A stretch of DNA of 64,000 bases from Polynucleobacter sp. AM-25C3 (GTDB lineage Bacteria; Pseudomonadota; Gammaproteobacteria; Burkholderiales; Burkholderiaceae). Location: NCBI RefSeq assembly GCF_018882335.1, contig NZ_JACVOS010000001.1, positions 62,001 to 126,000 of the forward strand, written 5' to 3'. A program made the translations under genes and the position numbers. The number at the start of each line of letters is the position of its first letter. Positions within the stretch are counted from its first letter, which is position 1. The notes beneath the pieces were generated by a model. The model was given only the letters and a program-made list of their open reading frames with translations, was not told where the DNA came from and made no database searches. Below are positions 30,251-40,638 of this stretch, piece by piece.

Positions 30251-31078
30251 ATGTCAAAGCTATCTCTTGGCCAAGCAACGCAATACCCCGATCAATATGA
30301 TCCGAGCCTGCTCTTTCCCATTCCACGTACTGAGAATCGCCTAAAGCTAGATATCCAACCCAATCAAGCTTTGCCATTCGTGGGTGTTGATATTTGGAAT
30401 GCCTTTGAGCTCAGCTGGCTCAATAAAAAAGGGAAGCCCCAGATTGCTTTGGCAGAATTCCAAGTGCCAGCGGACTCGCCAAACATGATTGAATCTAAAT
30501 CATTCAAGCTCTATCTCAATAGCCTCAATAGCGCTCGCTTTGAAGATGAAACTGAAGTGCGAGAAAGATTAATTACCGATTTATCGGCAGTGGCTGGCAG
30601 CAAAATTTCCACCCGCATGAATCCAATTGAAGTAGTTGCCAAAAAAGGCATGCAAGAAATGAGTGGCGTCCTGATGGATCGTCTTGATATCGAGATCGAT
30701 CCCAAGGAAACTGCTGATCCTTCGCTACTCGGCATAAATGAATCTTTTGGACCGATCGAGCAATGCCTGGTCTCTCATTTGCTCAAATCCAATTGTCCGG
30801 TCACCGGTCAACCCGATTGGGCAAGCGTACAAATTCGCTATCAAGGTCGTCCGATTTTGGAAGAAGGCTTACTTCGTTACCTCATCGGCTTCAGACAGTT
30901 GGGCGAGTTTCATGAGCATTGTGTTGAAACCATTTTTTGCGACATCAAACGTCAGTGCAAACCAGACAAGCTCTCGGTTTATGCGCGCTACACCCGTCGC
31001 GGCGGCCTAGATATTAATCCCTTCCGCACAGATCACAATGCGCCCTGGCCAGACAACACGCGCCACGCTAGGCAGTAA
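30251..31078 (+). CDS. queF: NADPH-dependent 7-cyano-7-deazaguanine reductase
   Basis: Reduces preQ0 to preQ1 in queuosine tRNA modification. The 275-residue length is the long two-domain QueF type. The catalytic cysteine is Cys182 in 'LLKSNCPVTGQPDWASVQI', with Asp189 just after it. The NADPH-binding QueF motif is 'ESKSFKLYLNSLN' (about 81-93). The C-terminus has 'YARYTRRGGLDINPFRT'. It is last in an ilvA-nucleotidase-queF run, ended by a strong bidirectional terminator. Confidence 0.97.
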   Translation: MSKLSLGQATQYPDQYDPSLLFPIPRTENRLKLDIQPNQALPFVGVDIWNAFELSWLNKKGKPQIALAEFQVPADSPNMIESKSFKLYLNSLNSARFEDETEVRERLITDLSAVAGSKISTRMNPIEVVAKKGMQEMSGVLMDRLDIEIDPKETADPSLLGINESFGPIEQCLVSHLLKSNCPVTGQPDWASVQIRYQGRPILEEGLLRYLIGFRQLGEFHEHCVETIFCDIKRQCKPDKLSVYARYTRRGGLDINPFRTDHNAPWPDNTRHARQ

Positions 31079-31096
31079 CAAAATCTGCAGATAAAT

Positions 31097-31122
31097 AAAA
31101 AGCCCTTCTAGAAGGGCTTTTT
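31097..31122. terminator. Bidirectional terminator between queF and ssb
   Basis: AAAAAGCCCTT and AAGGGCTTTTT form an 11-bp stem with the loop CTAG. T-runs are present on both strands, so it can serve the convergent queF and ssb transcripts. Confidence 0.92.
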
Positions 31123-31151
31123 ACATGAAGCACAACTAATTAACGAGATAC

Positions 31152-31607
31152 TTAAAACGGAATATCGTCATCCATTGCACCAAGCGATGCGGCGTTTGAA
31201 GACGCTGGGGCAGACTGCTCAGCCGGCTTTGAGCGGCTATAGCTTTCACCACCATCACCACTGCCGCCTACTGGCTTGCCACCAAGCATTTGCATTGTTT
31301 CTGCAACGATCTCAGTGGAATATTTTTCTTGGCCGCTAGCATCAGTCCATTTACGTGTACGTAAACGACCTTCTACATAAACCTGTGAGCCTTTTTTGAG
31401 ATATTGACCAGCGATCTCTGCAAGCTTGCCAAAGAATGCAACACGGTGCCATTCTGTGGTTTCTTTCATTTCGCCAGACTGCTTATCTTTGTAACGATCT
31501 GATGTCGCTACTGAAATATTTGTTACGGCGTCGCCGCTTGGCATATAACGTGTTTCTGGATCGCGTCCTACGTTACCTACGATGATGACTTTATTTACCG
31601 AAGCCAT
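31152..31607 (-). CDS. ssb: Single-stranded DNA-binding protein
   Basis: OB-fold protein that coats single-stranded DNA in replication and repair. The N-terminal domain (1-110) has '[34 protein letters not shown]' in outline and '[16 protein letters not shown]'. A Gly/Ser-rich linker leads to the acidic tip 'MDDDIPF', the docking peptide for partner enzymes. It has 151 residues. It lies 74 bases downstream of an MFS gene. I found no LexA-type site in the 31608-31681 gap. Confidence 0.97.
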   Translation of the reverse strand: MASVNKVIIVGNVGRDPETRYMPSGDAVTNISVATSDRYKDKQSGEMKETTEWHRVAFFGKLAEIAGQYLKKGSQVYVEGRLRTRKWTDASGQEKYSTEIVAETMQMLGGKPVGGSGDGGESYSRSKPAEQSAPASSNAASLGAMDDDIPF

Positions 31608-31681
31608 GTTGTCTCCCGAAGAAAAATACTGCTGTTATTACTACTAAAAATAAACTACTCGTTTTAATTAAACCAATAATG

Positions 31682-32872
31682 CTACGGCGCTGTCTTTGGT
31701 GCCACATCCTTGGATTCTGTAGCTCTCGTTGGCATCGTACCCATCGACCAAGCAATTATAAGCCAGCATAAAAGCAGTACTGCGCCCATCACAAAGACCG
31801 ATAAATCACCATGGCTATCCATTAGCCAACCCCCAATTACAGCGCCTGTAAAGAGGCCTATCGACTGGGTAGTGTTGTAAACACCCAGCGCAGTGCCCTT
31901 AGATTCTTTAGCAAAGCGAGAAACCAAGGATGGCTGCAATGCCTCAAGTAAGTTAAAACCCACAAAGTAAATTAACAAGGCAGTGGCGATAGCAGTAATT
32001 GAATGGGCGCTGGTAAACACGAGTTCCGCCGACAAGAGCAGCACAATCGCCGCCAATAAGATTGTTCGTAACTGCTGTTTCTTTTCTCCAAAAATCAGAA
32101 TAGGTGCCATTAAGAAAAAAGAGAGGAACACAACTGGGAGATATACCTGCCAATGTGACGCCAAAGGCAAGCCTGCTTGAACTAATAAGCGAGGCACTAC
32201 CAAGAACATCGCCACTTGAGTGGCATGTAATACAAATACACCCGCATTTAAACGCATCAACTCAGGACGCAGAAAAACTGCCTTTAAGCTCGCTTGCTGC
32301 AACTTAGCTTCAGGCTTAGTGCTTGGCAGAACGTAATAAGCGACAAACATCGCACCAACCCCCAATACCGCCAAGACCATAAAAATTCCGCTCAAGCTGA
32401 TCAAACGATAGATTGGCGCAGCGATCACGAGTGATAAGGCAAATGAGAGGGCAATGCTACCTCCCACTAAGGCCATCGCACGGGTTCGAACCTGCTCACG
32501 GGTTAAATCGGCAACCCAAGCAGAAATCGCTGCGGAGACGGCTCCAGCTCCCATGACCCCGCGACCAATTGCAATCCACAAGAGATCGTCTTGGGCAGCG
32601 CAAATTAAGGCGCCCGCTACAAATAAGGAAAGTCCCCACAAAACGACTGGTTTTCGACCAATTCGGTCAGATAAGCGCCCCAAGGGAATATAGAAGCAGG
32701 CCTGGACAATATTGAAGATGCCCAGGGTTAAGCCAACCCAGATGGCATGTTCGCCGCCTGGCAAGCCCCGCGCATGAATGCTAAAAACCGGCAAAAGCAA
32801 AAATAAGCCCAGCATACGGAGGCCAAAGATGCCTGCTAAGGCCAGAGTGGAGCGAAGTTCAGAAGGATTCAT
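31682..32872 (-). CDS. Major facilitator superfamily transporter
   Basis: A 396-residue protein with about twelve hydrophobic helices. MFS loop signatures are present: 'LGRLSDRIGRKPVVLWG' between helices 2 and 3, and 'GRGVMGAGAVSAAISAWVADLT' in helices 4-5. 'NTTQSIGLFTGAVIGGWL' is in the second half. The profile suggests a drug/proton or metabolite exporter of the YajR-like type, but the substrate cannot be read from sequence. It lies upstream of ssb on the minus strand and is divergent from uvrA, with only 37 bases between start codons. Confidence 0.88.
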   Translation of the reverse strand: MNPSELRSTLALAGIFGLRMLGLFLLLPVFSIHARGLPGGEHAIWVGLTLGIFNIVQACFYIPLGRLSDRIGRKPVVLWGLSLFVAGALICAAQDDLLWIAIGRGVMGAGAVSAAISAWVADLTREQVRTRAMALVGGSIALSFALSLVIAAPIYRLISLSGIFMVLAVLGVGAMFVAYYVLPSTKPEAKLQQASLKAVFLRPELMRLNAGVFVLHATQVAMFLVVPRLLVQAGLPLASHWQVYLPVVFLSFFLMAPILIFGEKKQQLRTILLAAIVLLLSAELVFTSAHSITAIATALLIYFVGFNLLEALQPSLVSRFAKESKGTALGVYNTTQSIGLFTGAVIGGWLMDSHGDLSVFVMGAVLLLCWLIIAWSMGTMPTRATESKDVAPKTAP

Positions 32873-32909
32873 GGGAAAGGGCTATATTAACAAGTTACGC
32901 TAAAAAATC

Positions 32910-35798
32910 ATGAATAACGAAATTAAGATCCGCGGTGCGCGCACGCACAACCTTAAAAACATCAATCTAGATATCCCTAGAGAGAAATTGGTCGTCTTGA
33001 CTGGTCTATCTGGCTCAGGCAAAAGCTCATTGGCTTTTGACACCCTGTACGCCGAAGGCCAACGTCGCTATGTAGAGTCCTTATCTGCCTATGCCCGCCA
33101 GTTCTTGCAGTTGATGGAAAAGCCAGATGTCGACACGATTGAAGGCCTTTCTCCAGCGATCTCCATTGAGCAAAAAGCGACTAGCCACAATCCCCGCTCT
33201 ACCGTTGGCACCGTTACTGAAATTCATGATTACTTGCGTTTGTTATTTGCACGCGCTGGCACACCGCACTGCCCAGAACACGATCTCCCCTTAGAGGCAC
33301 AAAGTGTTTCTCAAATGGTGGATACCGTTTTAGCCATGCCTGAAGACACTAAACTCATGATCCTAGCTCCTGTGGTCAGCGAGCGTAAAGGTGAATTCGT
33401 AGATTTATTTCAAGACCTGCAAGCCCAAGGTTTTGTGCGCTTTCGTGTGCGCTCTGGTGGCGGCACTACCAATACTGCCAAAGCAGAAATCTTTGAAGTT
33501 GATCAATTACCAGCACTTAAGAAAAACGATAAACACTCAATTGAAGTGGTAGTCGATCGCATTAAAGTGCGTCCCGATATTCAGCAGCGTGTAGCAGAGT
33601 CCTTTGAGACTGCGTTACGCCTTGCTGATGGCAAAGCCATGATCGTGAATATGGACACTGGCAAAGAGATGATTTTCTCGAGCAAGTTTGCTTGCCCCAT
33701 TTGCTCTTACTCATTGCAAGAACTTGAGCCACGTCTCTTCTCGTTTAACAACCCAATGGGCGCCTGCCCCTCATGCGATGGTTTAGGTCATCAATCTTTC
33801 TTCGATCCAAAGCGCATTGTTGCTCACCCGGACTTATCCCTGGCATCTGGTGCTATTAAAGGTTGGGATCGTCGCAATCAGTTTTACTTCAAGCTATTGC
33901 AAACACTCGCAAAGCACGGTGGATTTGATGTTGAGAAACCCTTTGAGACCCTCAATAAGAAACAACAAGATTTAATTTTGCTCGGCTCGGGTGATGTCAC
34001 TATTCCATTTGAGTACATCAATGAGCGTGGCAAGAATAGCGTTCGCGAACATGCCTTTGAAGGCATTGTTGCTAACTTTGAGCGTCGTTATCGTGAGACT
34101 GACTCAGCAACCGTTCGCGAAGAATTAGCCCGCTATCAAAACGTCCAAACTTGTCCGGAATGTAGTGGCAGTCGTTTGCGCAAAGAAGCGCGCTTTGTCA
34201 AAGTGGGCGATGGCAAGCAGTCGCGTGCTATTTATGAAATCAGTGCCCTGCCCCTAAAAGAAGCTAAGGAATATTTTGAAGCGCTCGAACTCAAGGGTGC
34301 TAAGCGAGAAATCGCTGACAAAATTGTGAAAGAGATTGGCTCGCGCCTTCGCTTCTTAAATGATGTGGGCTTGGACTACCTCTCATTAGAGCGCAGTGCA
34401 GATACCCTCTCCGGCGGCGAGGCACAGCGCATTCGTCTGGCTTCCCAGATTGGCTCTGGTCTGACTGGCGTGATGTACGTATTAGATGAGCCATCAATTG
34501 GCCTGCATCAACGCGATAACGATCGCCTGATCGGCACCTTGAAGCATCTACGCGACCTTGGTAACAGCGTACTGGTGGTAGAGCATGACGAAGACATGAT
34601 TCGCGCCTCTGACTACGTCATCGATATCGGCCCTGGCGCTGGCGTACATGGTGGCGAAATCGTTGCTGAAGGCACTCCCGAAGAAGTAGAGGCTAACCCT
34701 AAATCCCTGACAGGCGCTTATTTATCTGGTCGAGAGTGGATCGCTGTTCCAGAAAAACGCATCCCCGTAAATGACAAGTTCCTAGAAATCATCGGTGCAC
34801 GCGGTAACAATCTCCAATCAGTCCACGCCAAGATTCCAGTGGGCTTACTCACTTGCGTCACTGGTGTATCTGGATCTGGTAAATCCACGCTGATTAACGA
34901 CACACTGCATCACGCAGTTGCACAACATATCTATGGTTCGAATGCTGAACCAGCAGCGCATGATGCAATCAAAGGTCTAGAGAACTTTGACAAAGTCATT
35001 AGCGTAGACCAATCCCCTATTGGCAGAACACCGCGCTCTAACCCGGCAACTTATACAGGTCTATTTACGCCGATCAGAGAACTCTTTTGTGGCGTGCCTG
35101 CTTCACGAGAGCGTGGCTACGAGGCGGGACGTTTTTCATTCAACGTCAAGGGTGGTCGCTGTGACGCCTGCGAGGGTGATGGCGTTATTAAAGTAGAAAT
35201 GCATTTCTTGCCAGACGTATATGCGCCTTGTGATGTCTGTCATGGCAAACGCTATAACCGCGAGACTTTGGATATTCGCTACAAAGGCAAGAATATTCAT
35301 GAAGTGCTGTCGATGACTATCGAGCAAGCCCATGAATTCTTTGAGGCCGTTCCCATCGTCAAACGTAAACTCAAAACATTACTTGATGTAGGCTTGGGCT
35401 ACGTCAAACTCGGTCAAAGCGCGACTACCTTGTCAGGCGGTGAAGCACAACGCGTCAAACTCTCGCTAGAACTTTCAAAACGCGATACCGGTAGAACACT
35501 GTATATCCTGGATGAGCCAACTACTGGCTTGCATTTCCACGACATTCAATTACTACTCACCGTTCTGCAGACCCTCAAGAAACAAGGCAATACGATTGTC
35601 ATCATTGAGCACAATTTAGATGTGATCAAAACCGCTGATTGGATTATTGACTTAGGCCCTAAAGGCGGCGCCGGCGGTGGACAGATTATTGCCACTGGTA
35701 CGCCAGAGGAAGTTGCTAAAAATGAAGCTAGCTTTACCGGTCACTACTTAGCACCATTACTGGTTCGCAAACAGGCTCCGGCGAAAAAGAAAAAATAA
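32910..35798 (+). CDS. uvrA: Excinuclease ABC subunit UvrA
   Basis: Damage-recognition ATPase of nucleotide excision repair. Two ABC modules are complete: Walker A '[16 protein letters not shown]' and '[15 protein letters not shown]', and signatures '[16 protein letters not shown]' and '[15 protein letters not shown]'. Two zinc sites appear: 'CPICSYS...CPSCDGLG' and 'CDACEGDG...[10 protein letters not shown]'. The UvrB-binding start '[14 protein letters not shown]' is present. At 962 residues it is slightly longer than E. coli UvrA (940), ending in a lysine-rich tail. The gene stands alone. No LexA box is visible in the 37-base upstream gap. Confidence 0.98.
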   Translation: MNNEIKIRGARTHNLKNINLDIPREKLVVLTGLSGSGKSSLAFDTLYAEGQRRYVESLSAYARQFLQLMEKPDVDTIEGLSPAISIEQKATSHNPRSTVGTVTEIHDYLRLLFARAGTPHCPEHDLPLEAQSVSQMVDTVLAMPEDTKLMILAPVVSERKGEFVDLFQDLQAQGFVRFRVRSGGGTTNTAKAEIFEVDQLPALKKNDKHSIEVVVDRIKVRPDIQQRVAESFETALRLADGKAMIVNMDTGKEMIFSSKFACPICSYSLQELEPRLFSFNNPMGACPSCDGLGHQSFFDPKRIVAHPDLSLASGAIKGWDRRNQFYFKLLQTLAKHGGFDVEKPFETLNKKQQDLILLGSGDVTIPFEYINERGKNSVREHAFEGIVANFERRYRETDSATVREELARYQNVQTCPECSGSRLRKEARFVKVGDGKQSRAIYEISALPLKEAKEYFEALELKGAKREIADKIVKEIGSRLRFLNDVGLDYLSLERSADTLSGGEAQRIRLASQIGSGLTGVMYVLDEPSIGLHQRDNDRLIGTLKHLRDLGNSVLVVEHDEDMIRASDYVIDIGPGAGVHGGEIVAEGTPEEVEANPKSLTGAYLSGREWIAVPEKRIPVNDKFLEIIGARGNNLQSVHAKIPVGLLTCVTGVSGSGKSTLINDTLHHAVAQHIYGSNAEPAAHDAIKGLENFDKVISVDQSPIGRTPRSNPATYTGLFTPIRELFCGVPASRERGYEAGRFSFNVKGGRCDACEGDGVIKVEMHFLPDVYAPCDVCHGKRYNRETLDIRYKGKNIHEVLSMTIEQAHEFFEAVPIVKRKLKTLLDVGLGYVKLGQSATTLSGGEAQRVKLSLELSKRDTGRTLYILDEPTTGLHFHDIQLLLTVLQTLKKQGNTIVIIEHNLDVIKTADWIIDLGPKGGAGGGQIIATGTPEEVAKNEASFTGHYLAPLLVRKQAPAKKKK

Positions 35799-35819
35799 CT
35801 CAAACGAAATGTTGAGTTA
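35790..35819 (-). terminator. Terminator of the Kef-type gene, overlapping the uvrA stop codon
   Basis: TAACTCAA and TTGAGTTA form an 8-bp perfect stem around an 8-base loop. On the minus strand it is followed by six T residues, supplied by the lysine codons at the end of uvrA. The first arm begins with the uvrA TAA. Confidence 0.7.
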
Positions 35820-35824
35820 CGCAA

Positions 35825-37804
35825 TCAGAGCAATTTAGATTCGGCTAAATCAGTCGCTTCTGAATTGCCTGAGAGCACCAAGATGTCGTTAGCCTCTAAA
35901 CGCAATTCTGGGGTGAGCTCTAACTTGACATAGTCAGAGCCGCCTACTTTTCTTCTAACTGCTTGTACGCTCACACCTTCATTTTCAAGATGCAGCTCTT
36001 CAAGTGTCTTACCAATGCTGGCTGACTCTGGCAATAAAGTGACGGAGTGTAAACGCCATGAGTCTTTAGACTCCGCTTCATCCGCCACTCCACGAAAGTA
36101 CCCGCGAAGCAGGCTATAACGTGCCTCGCGCGCACTGGTTATACGGCGCACTACCTTCCGCATGGGCACACCCATCATGAGCAACACATGCGATGCCATC
36201 ATGAGGCTGCCTTCAATTAACTCTGGCACAACCTCGGTCGCGCCAGCTGCTTGTAGCTTAGCTAAATCTGCATCGTCTTTCGTGCGCACCAATACCGTCA
36301 TGCCTGGACGAAGGAGCTCAACTTGATGCAGCACTTTCAAAGTTGCAGGGGTATCTGCATAGGTAATCACAACCGCCTTTGCTCTAGATAAGCCGGCAGC
36401 TACTAAATAATTTTCTCGACTTGCATCGCCATACACCACGTTGTCCCCTGCTGCTGCGGCTTCTTTTACGCGATCTGGGTCCATATCTAAAGCGATATAG
36501 GGTATCTTTTCTTGATCAAGCATCCGAGCCAAACTTTGACCTGAGCGACCAAAACCACAAATTACCACATGGTTTTCTGTACGGACACTTTTTGCTGCAA
36601 CACGTGTCAGTGCCAACGATTGCAATAGCCACTCGTTACTAGAAAAACGCATCGCAATACGATCGCTATATTGAATCAAGAAAGGCGCACCAAACATCGA
36701 GAGCAACATCGCCGCCAATACTGCTTGACTCAAAGCGGGGTCGATTAAATCCAAGCCATCTATTTGATTTAAGAGCACGAACCCGAATTCACCAGCCTGC
36801 GCCAAACACAAGCCTGTCCGAATAGAGATGCCGGGGCTGGAACCAAAAGCGCGTGATAGCAGTGCGATCAAACCAAACTTAAAGATCAAGGGGCCAATCA
36901 GTAGGAGTAAGACGAGCATCCACTGCTGATAAATCACCTCAAAATCCAGCAACATGCCAACGGTAATGAAGAAAAGGCCTAAGAGTACATCCCTGAAAGG
37001 TTTAACGTCCTCTTCCACTTGATGGCGATAGGGTGTCTCGGCAATCAACATGCCAGCCAAGAAGGCGCCGAGCGCTAGCGATAAGCCAAAGTGCTCGGTA
37101 AGTCCCGCCATACCCAAAACAATGAGCAGCAAATTGAGCATGAATAATTCTTGAGAGCGCAACTTGGCAACCAAACTAAACCATCGGCTCATTAAGGTTT
37201 GCCCAATAACGAAAATCAGAACCAGCGCCACCGTAATCTTGATGGAGGCTGCAGTCAACGCTAAAAATAAGTCTCCAGGATTTTTACCCAAGGAGGGAAT
37301 CAAAATGAGCAGGAAAACCACTGCCAAATCCTGAAACAGCAAAATACCAATAATGTTGCGGCCATGCTCGGTTTCAATTTCTGAGCGATCGGCAATGAGC
37401 TTAGTAACAATGGCGGTTGAGGACATGGCCAAAGCGCCCCCTAAGGCAATAGCCGCCTGCCAGGAAATGGGGTAAATCCAGTTCATCATCAAACTGGCCG
37501 GAACAGCAAGTAAAATGGTCAAAATTACCTGGCTGGCACCCAAGCCAAATACGATGGTTCGCATGGCTCGAAGCTTGTGGAGGTTGAATTCCAAGCCAAT
37601 CGAGAACATTAAGAAAACCACCCCAAATTCAGCTAAATACTTTACTGTGGCGGAATCATTGGCCAAACCAAGGGCATGCGGCCCAATGAGGACGCCAATG
37701 GCTAGATAGCCCAAAATAGGGGGTAGCCCAAAATAGCGGAAAATAACCACCCCGGCCACTCCGGAGGCCAACAAGATGAGAGTTAACTGAAGGACTGACG
37801 GCAT
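35825..37804 (-). CDS. Kef-type cation/proton antiporter with TrkA-N and TrkA-C domains
   Basis: A 659-residue CPA2 transporter. The membrane part (about 1-385) has 11-13 helices with 'FGLPPILGYLAIGVLIGPHAL', 'FLMFSIGLEFNLHKL', 'ALGGALAMSSTAIV' and 'QAGEFGFVLL'. A cytoplasmic RCK/TrkA-N domain (about 405-520) has the dinucleotide motif 'HVVICGFGRSGQSLARML', then a TrkA-C domain (about 575-655). It resembles KefB/KefC and YbaL; potassium or sodium efflux in exchange for protons is inferred. It is convergent with uvrA and divergent from kdsD, with 11 bases between start codons. Confidence 0.9.
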   Translation of the reverse strand: MPSVLQLTLILLASGVAGVVIFRYFGLPPILGYLAIGVLIGPHALGLANDSATVKYLAEFGVVFLMFSIGLEFNLHKLRAMRTIVFGLGASQVILTILLAVPASLMMNWIYPISWQAAIALGGALAMSSTAIVTKLIADRSEIETEHGRNIIGILLFQDLAVVFLLILIPSLGKNPGDLFLALTAASIKITVALVLIFVIGQTLMSRWFSLVAKLRSQELFMLNLLLIVLGMAGLTEHFGLSLALGAFLAGMLIAETPYRHQVEEDVKPFRDVLLGLFFITVGMLLDFEVIYQQWMLVLLLLIGPLIFKFGLIALLSRAFGSSPGISIRTGLCLAQAGEFGFVLLNQIDGLDLIDPALSQAVLAAMLLSMFGAPFLIQYSDRIAMRFSSNEWLLQSLALTRVAAKSVRTENHVVICGFGRSGQSLARMLDQEKIPYIALDMDPDRVKEAAAAGDNVVYGDASRENYLVAAGLSRAKAVVITYADTPATLKVLHQVELLRPGMTVLVRTKDDADLAKLQAAGATEVVPELIEGSLMMASHVLLMMGVPMRKVVRRITSAREARYSLLRGYFRGVADEAESKDSWRLHSVTLLPESASIGKTLEELHLENEGVSVQAVRRKVGGSDYVKLELTPELRLEANDILVLSGNSEATDLAESKLL

Positions 37805-37815
37805 ATACTCACCCC

Positions 37816-38808
37816 ATGATAGCTAAGACTCGTGACCGAACCCTAAAGCTTGCGCGCGACACCCTCACCATTGAGGCTGCTGCACTGCACACCATGCGTG
37901 ATCGCCTTGAAGGCGCGAACGCCGATGCCCTCGTATTGGCGGTTGATCTCCTACATTCCTGCAAAGGCCGTATTGTCGTTTCTGGAATTGGCAAATCAGG
38001 GCATATTGCTCGCAAGATTGCCGCCACATTTGCATCAACAGGCTCCCCGGCTTTTTTTGTCCATCCTGCAGAAGCCAGTCATGGCGACCTAGGAATGGTC
38101 ACACGTGATGACGTCTTTGTTGCTCTATCGAATTCTGGTGAAACTGATGAATTACTCACCATCGTACCCATCGTCAAGCGCACTGGCGCAAAACTGATTG
38201 CTCTTACTGGCGCACCAAATTCTTCTTTGGCAAAGTTGGCGGATGCCCATTTAGACACCAGCGTAGAAAAAGAAGCCTGTCCACTTAACTTAGCGCCGAC
38301 CACCAGCACAACGGCGGCCTTAGCAATGGGCGATGCCTTAGCCGTGGCATTGCTCGATGCTCGCGGTTTTCAGGCAGAAGATTTTCAGCGCTCTCACCCT
38401 GGCGGACGCCTGGGTCGAAAACAGCTAATGCATGTGAGTGAAGTCATGCGCAGCTTGGATGAGACTCCTAAGATTGCGATCTCCGCCTCTTTGCAAGATG
38501 CTCTACTCGAGATGACGTCCAAGCGGATGGGTATGGTGGTTACTTTAGATACTGCAAATAAAGTAGCCGGCATCTTTACTGATGGTGACTTACGTCGCCT
38601 ACTAGAAAAGAGTACCAATTTAGATGGCCTCACTTTAGAAAAAGCGATTACCTCAGCGCCACGCACGATTCCCCCAGAGCTATTAGCAGAAGAAGCTATT
38701 GAGATGATGGAAAAACATCGCATCAACCATTTGGTGGTAACCGACCCAAATGGCGGATTACTTGGAGCACTCAATCTGCATGACTTATTTGCAGCCAAGG
38801 TAATTTAA
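37816..38808 (+). CDS. kdsD: Arabinose-5-phosphate isomerase
   Basis: Converts ribulose-5-phosphate to arabinose-5-phosphate, the first step to Kdo of lipopolysaccharide. The SIS domain (about 38-175) has 'RIVVSGIGKSGHIARKIAATFASTGSPAFFVH' in outline and 'ALSNSGETDEL'. Two CBS domains (about 205-325) follow, with 'MHVSEVMRS' and 'GIFTDGDLRRLLE'. The length of 330 matches KdsD/KpsF/GutQ. It opens the kdsD-kdsC-lptC-lptA-lptB block, which supports an LPS role. Confidence 0.95.
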   Translation: MIAKTRDRTLKLARDTLTIEAAALHTMRDRLEGANADALVLAVDLLHSCKGRIVVSGIGKSGHIARKIAATFASTGSPAFFVHPAEASHGDLGMVTRDDVFVALSNSGETDELLTIVPIVKRTGAKLIALTGAPNSSLAKLADAHLDTSVEKEACPLNLAPTTSTTAALAMGDALAVALLDARGFQAEDFQRSHPGGRLGRKQLMHVSEVMRSLDETPKIAISASLQDALLEMTSKRMGMVVTLDTANKVAGIFTDGDLRRLLEKSTNLDGLTLEKAITSAPRTIPPELLAEEAIEMMEKHRINHLVVTDPNGGLLGALNLHDLFAAKVI

Positions 38809-38840
38809 GCCGCCAACTTTTAAAAATTCTATTTATTCAC

Positions 38841-39413
38841 ATGCCTAGCGCCTTTAACGCCCACAATACCAATCCCCTAAGCCAATACCCGCAAGCCTGG
38901 GAGCGTGCTGGCGCAGTCAAACTTCTGGTGCTGGATGTCGATGGTGTTCTCACCAATGGTCAAGTATTGATTGGGGAAAATGGCAAAGAATCTACCAAGG
39001 GATTTGATATCCAGGATGGATTAGGAATTAAGCTTTTAGAGAAGATTGGTATTCCCACAGCGATCATTACAGGACGCAGCTCCAAAATGGTTTTGGCGCG
39101 TTGCGAAGAGCTGGGCATTAAACATGTACACATGGGCGTAGAAAACAAGGCAGTTGCTTTAGAAAAGATTCTGCAATCTCTTGGGCTACAGTCCACTGAT
39201 TGCGCAGTGATGGGTGATGATTGGCCTGATTTCCAAATGATGAAGTCAGCGGGACTAAAGGTATGCCCCGCACAAGGGCATGAGGCTGTCAAAGAAACTG
39301 TTCACTTTGTCACTACGAGATCTGGTGGGAGTGGCGCCGTGCGCGAAGTTTGCGACCTCATCCTGAAGGCGCAAAACCGCTATGAGGAATTACTCGCTCA
39401 GGCGCGCGCTTAA
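38841..39413 (+). CDS. kdsC: Kdo-8-phosphate phosphatase
   Basis: HAD-superfamily C0-type phosphatase that yields free Kdo. The HAD motifs are motif I 'LLVLDVDGVLTNG', motif II 'TAIITGRSS', and motif III/IV 'CAVMGDDWPDFQMMKSAG'. 'KGFDIQDGLGIKLL' is characteristic of KdsC. Its 190 residues match the family. It lies between kdsD and lptC, 11 bases before lptC, in the LPS operon. Confidence 0.96.
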   Translation: MPSAFNAHNTNPLSQYPQAWERAGAVKLLVLDVDGVLTNGQVLIGENGKESTKGFDIQDGLGIKLLEKIGIPTAIITGRSSKMVLARCEELGIKHVHMGVENKAVALEKILQSLGLQSTDCAVMGDDWPDFQMMKSAGLKVCPAQGHEAVKETVHFVTTRSGGSGAVREVCDLILKAQNRYEELLAQARA

Positions 39414-39424
39414 GGTCTTTAGTA

Positions 39425-40069
39425 ATGCAACTGAATCCCCAAAAAATCAAACTGAGTATCTGGCGTGGCTTATTACGTCTCATGCCTTTGATCTTGATGG
39501 GCTCTCTCACGCTGATGACCTTTTGGTTGGTTAAGAAAAATCAGCCAGCGGAAAAATCTGCCATCGAACGCGTCCGCCTACATGAGCCTGATTACATTAT
39601 TAACAATGGTGCTTTATCTGCGCTCAACGAATCTGGCAACACCAAATATCGAGTATTGGGCAAGAAGGTGACCCACTATGACGATGATGCTTCAATCGAT
39701 ATTGAAACGCCTCGGATACGCTTGTTCCCACCTGAAAAATCACCGATAACCGTCAAAGCAGATACAGGCCACTTAGATGGTGATCTAACTATTTTGGACC
39801 TGATTGATAACGCAGAAATCTTTCGCCCGCCTCAAGCCGCCACAGCCACTGAACCAGCAAGACCACGCATGCTTGCGCGCTCTTCGTATTTCAAGGTGCT
39901 CATCAATGATGACATTATTGAAACGGATAAACCCATTACGCTTGAGCAAGGGGTCTCTGTCATGCATTCCACCGATGGCGGTGTATTTAACAACATCGAA
40001 CAAAGCATGGTTTTATCAGGGCAAGTAAGAGGACGCATAGAGCGCATACAACCAGGAGGGCAGCCATGA
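39425..40069 (+). CDS. lptC: LPS export ABC transporter periplasmic protein LptC
   Basis: Bitopic inner-membrane protein that passes LPS from LptBFG to LptA. One membrane helix lies at about residues 17-36 ('LMPLILMGSLTLMTFWLV'), followed by a beta-jellyroll periplasmic domain containing 'PDYIINNGALSALNESGNTKYRVLGKKVTHYDDDAS' in outline. It has 214 residues. Its TGA overlaps the lptA ATG (ATGA), and the position between kdsC and lptA supports the assignment. Confidence 0.92.
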   Translation: MQLNPQKIKLSIWRGLLRLMPLILMGSLTLMTFWLVKKNQPAEKSAIERVRLHEPDYIINNGALSALNESGNTKYRVLGKKVTHYDDDASIDIETPRIRLFPPEKSPITVKADTGHLDGDLTILDLIDNAEIFRPPQAATATEPARPRMLARSSYFKVLINDDIIETDKPITLEQGVSVMHSTDGGVFNNIEQSMVLSGQVRGRIERIQPGGQP

Positions 40070-40638
40070 GTTATGCGTCTTTCAATTTATTGCGTCAACT
40101 GGCAATCTCAACTTTAGTCTTAGCCATCTGCATGATGACAGGAGCTCATGCTGAAAAAGCAGATCAAGATAAGCCTATTGTTTTGGAAGCTGAAAAAGTT
40201 TCAGTAAATGATGTCCAGCAAGTCTATGAACTCGATGGTGAAGTACTCCTAACCAAAGGTAGCATTCTGATTACCGGCGAGAAAGCCAATATCAAGGTCG
40301 ACCCTGAAGGCTATGAATACGTTGATGTCCAGGGAACTCCAGAATCGATAGCTAGCTTTAGACAAAGACGCGAAGGGCCTGCCAATGAGTTCATGCAGGG
40401 TCGTGGACAAACCGTTACCTACAATGCAAAGACCGAGCTCCTTACCCTAACTGGGGATGCTAGTTTGAAGCGTCTTCTTAATATGCAAATGCTAGATCAA
40501 TTACGCGGCTGGAAAATTGACTATGACGATGTCAAGCAACGCTATCAAGTCTCGCCGCCTGCAAATGCGAAGGCAGAAGATTTGCCATTGGCCAGAGCCA
40601 TCCTTTCACCCAGAAGAAAAGCTACACTAGAGAAATGA
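40066..40638 (+). CDS. lptA: LPS transport periplasmic protein LptA
   Basis: Periplasmic bridge protein of the Lpt machine. A signal peptide covers about residues 1-29, ending 'TGAHA' before 'EKADQDKP'. The OstA-like domain follows: '[31 protein letters not shown]', '[20 protein letters not shown]' and '[23 protein letters not shown]' in outline. It has 190 residues. It overlaps lptC and lptB by four bases at each end, so the three are translationally coupled. Confidence 0.94.
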   Translation: MSYASFNLLRQLAISTLVLAICMMTGAHAEKADQDKPIVLEAEKVSVNDVQQVYELDGEVLLTKGSILITGEKANIKVDPEGYEYVDVQGTPESIASFRQRREGPANEFMQGRGQTVTYNAKTELLTLTGDASLKRLLNMQMLDQLRGWKIDYDDVKQRYQVSPPANAKAEDLPLARAILSPRRKATLEK

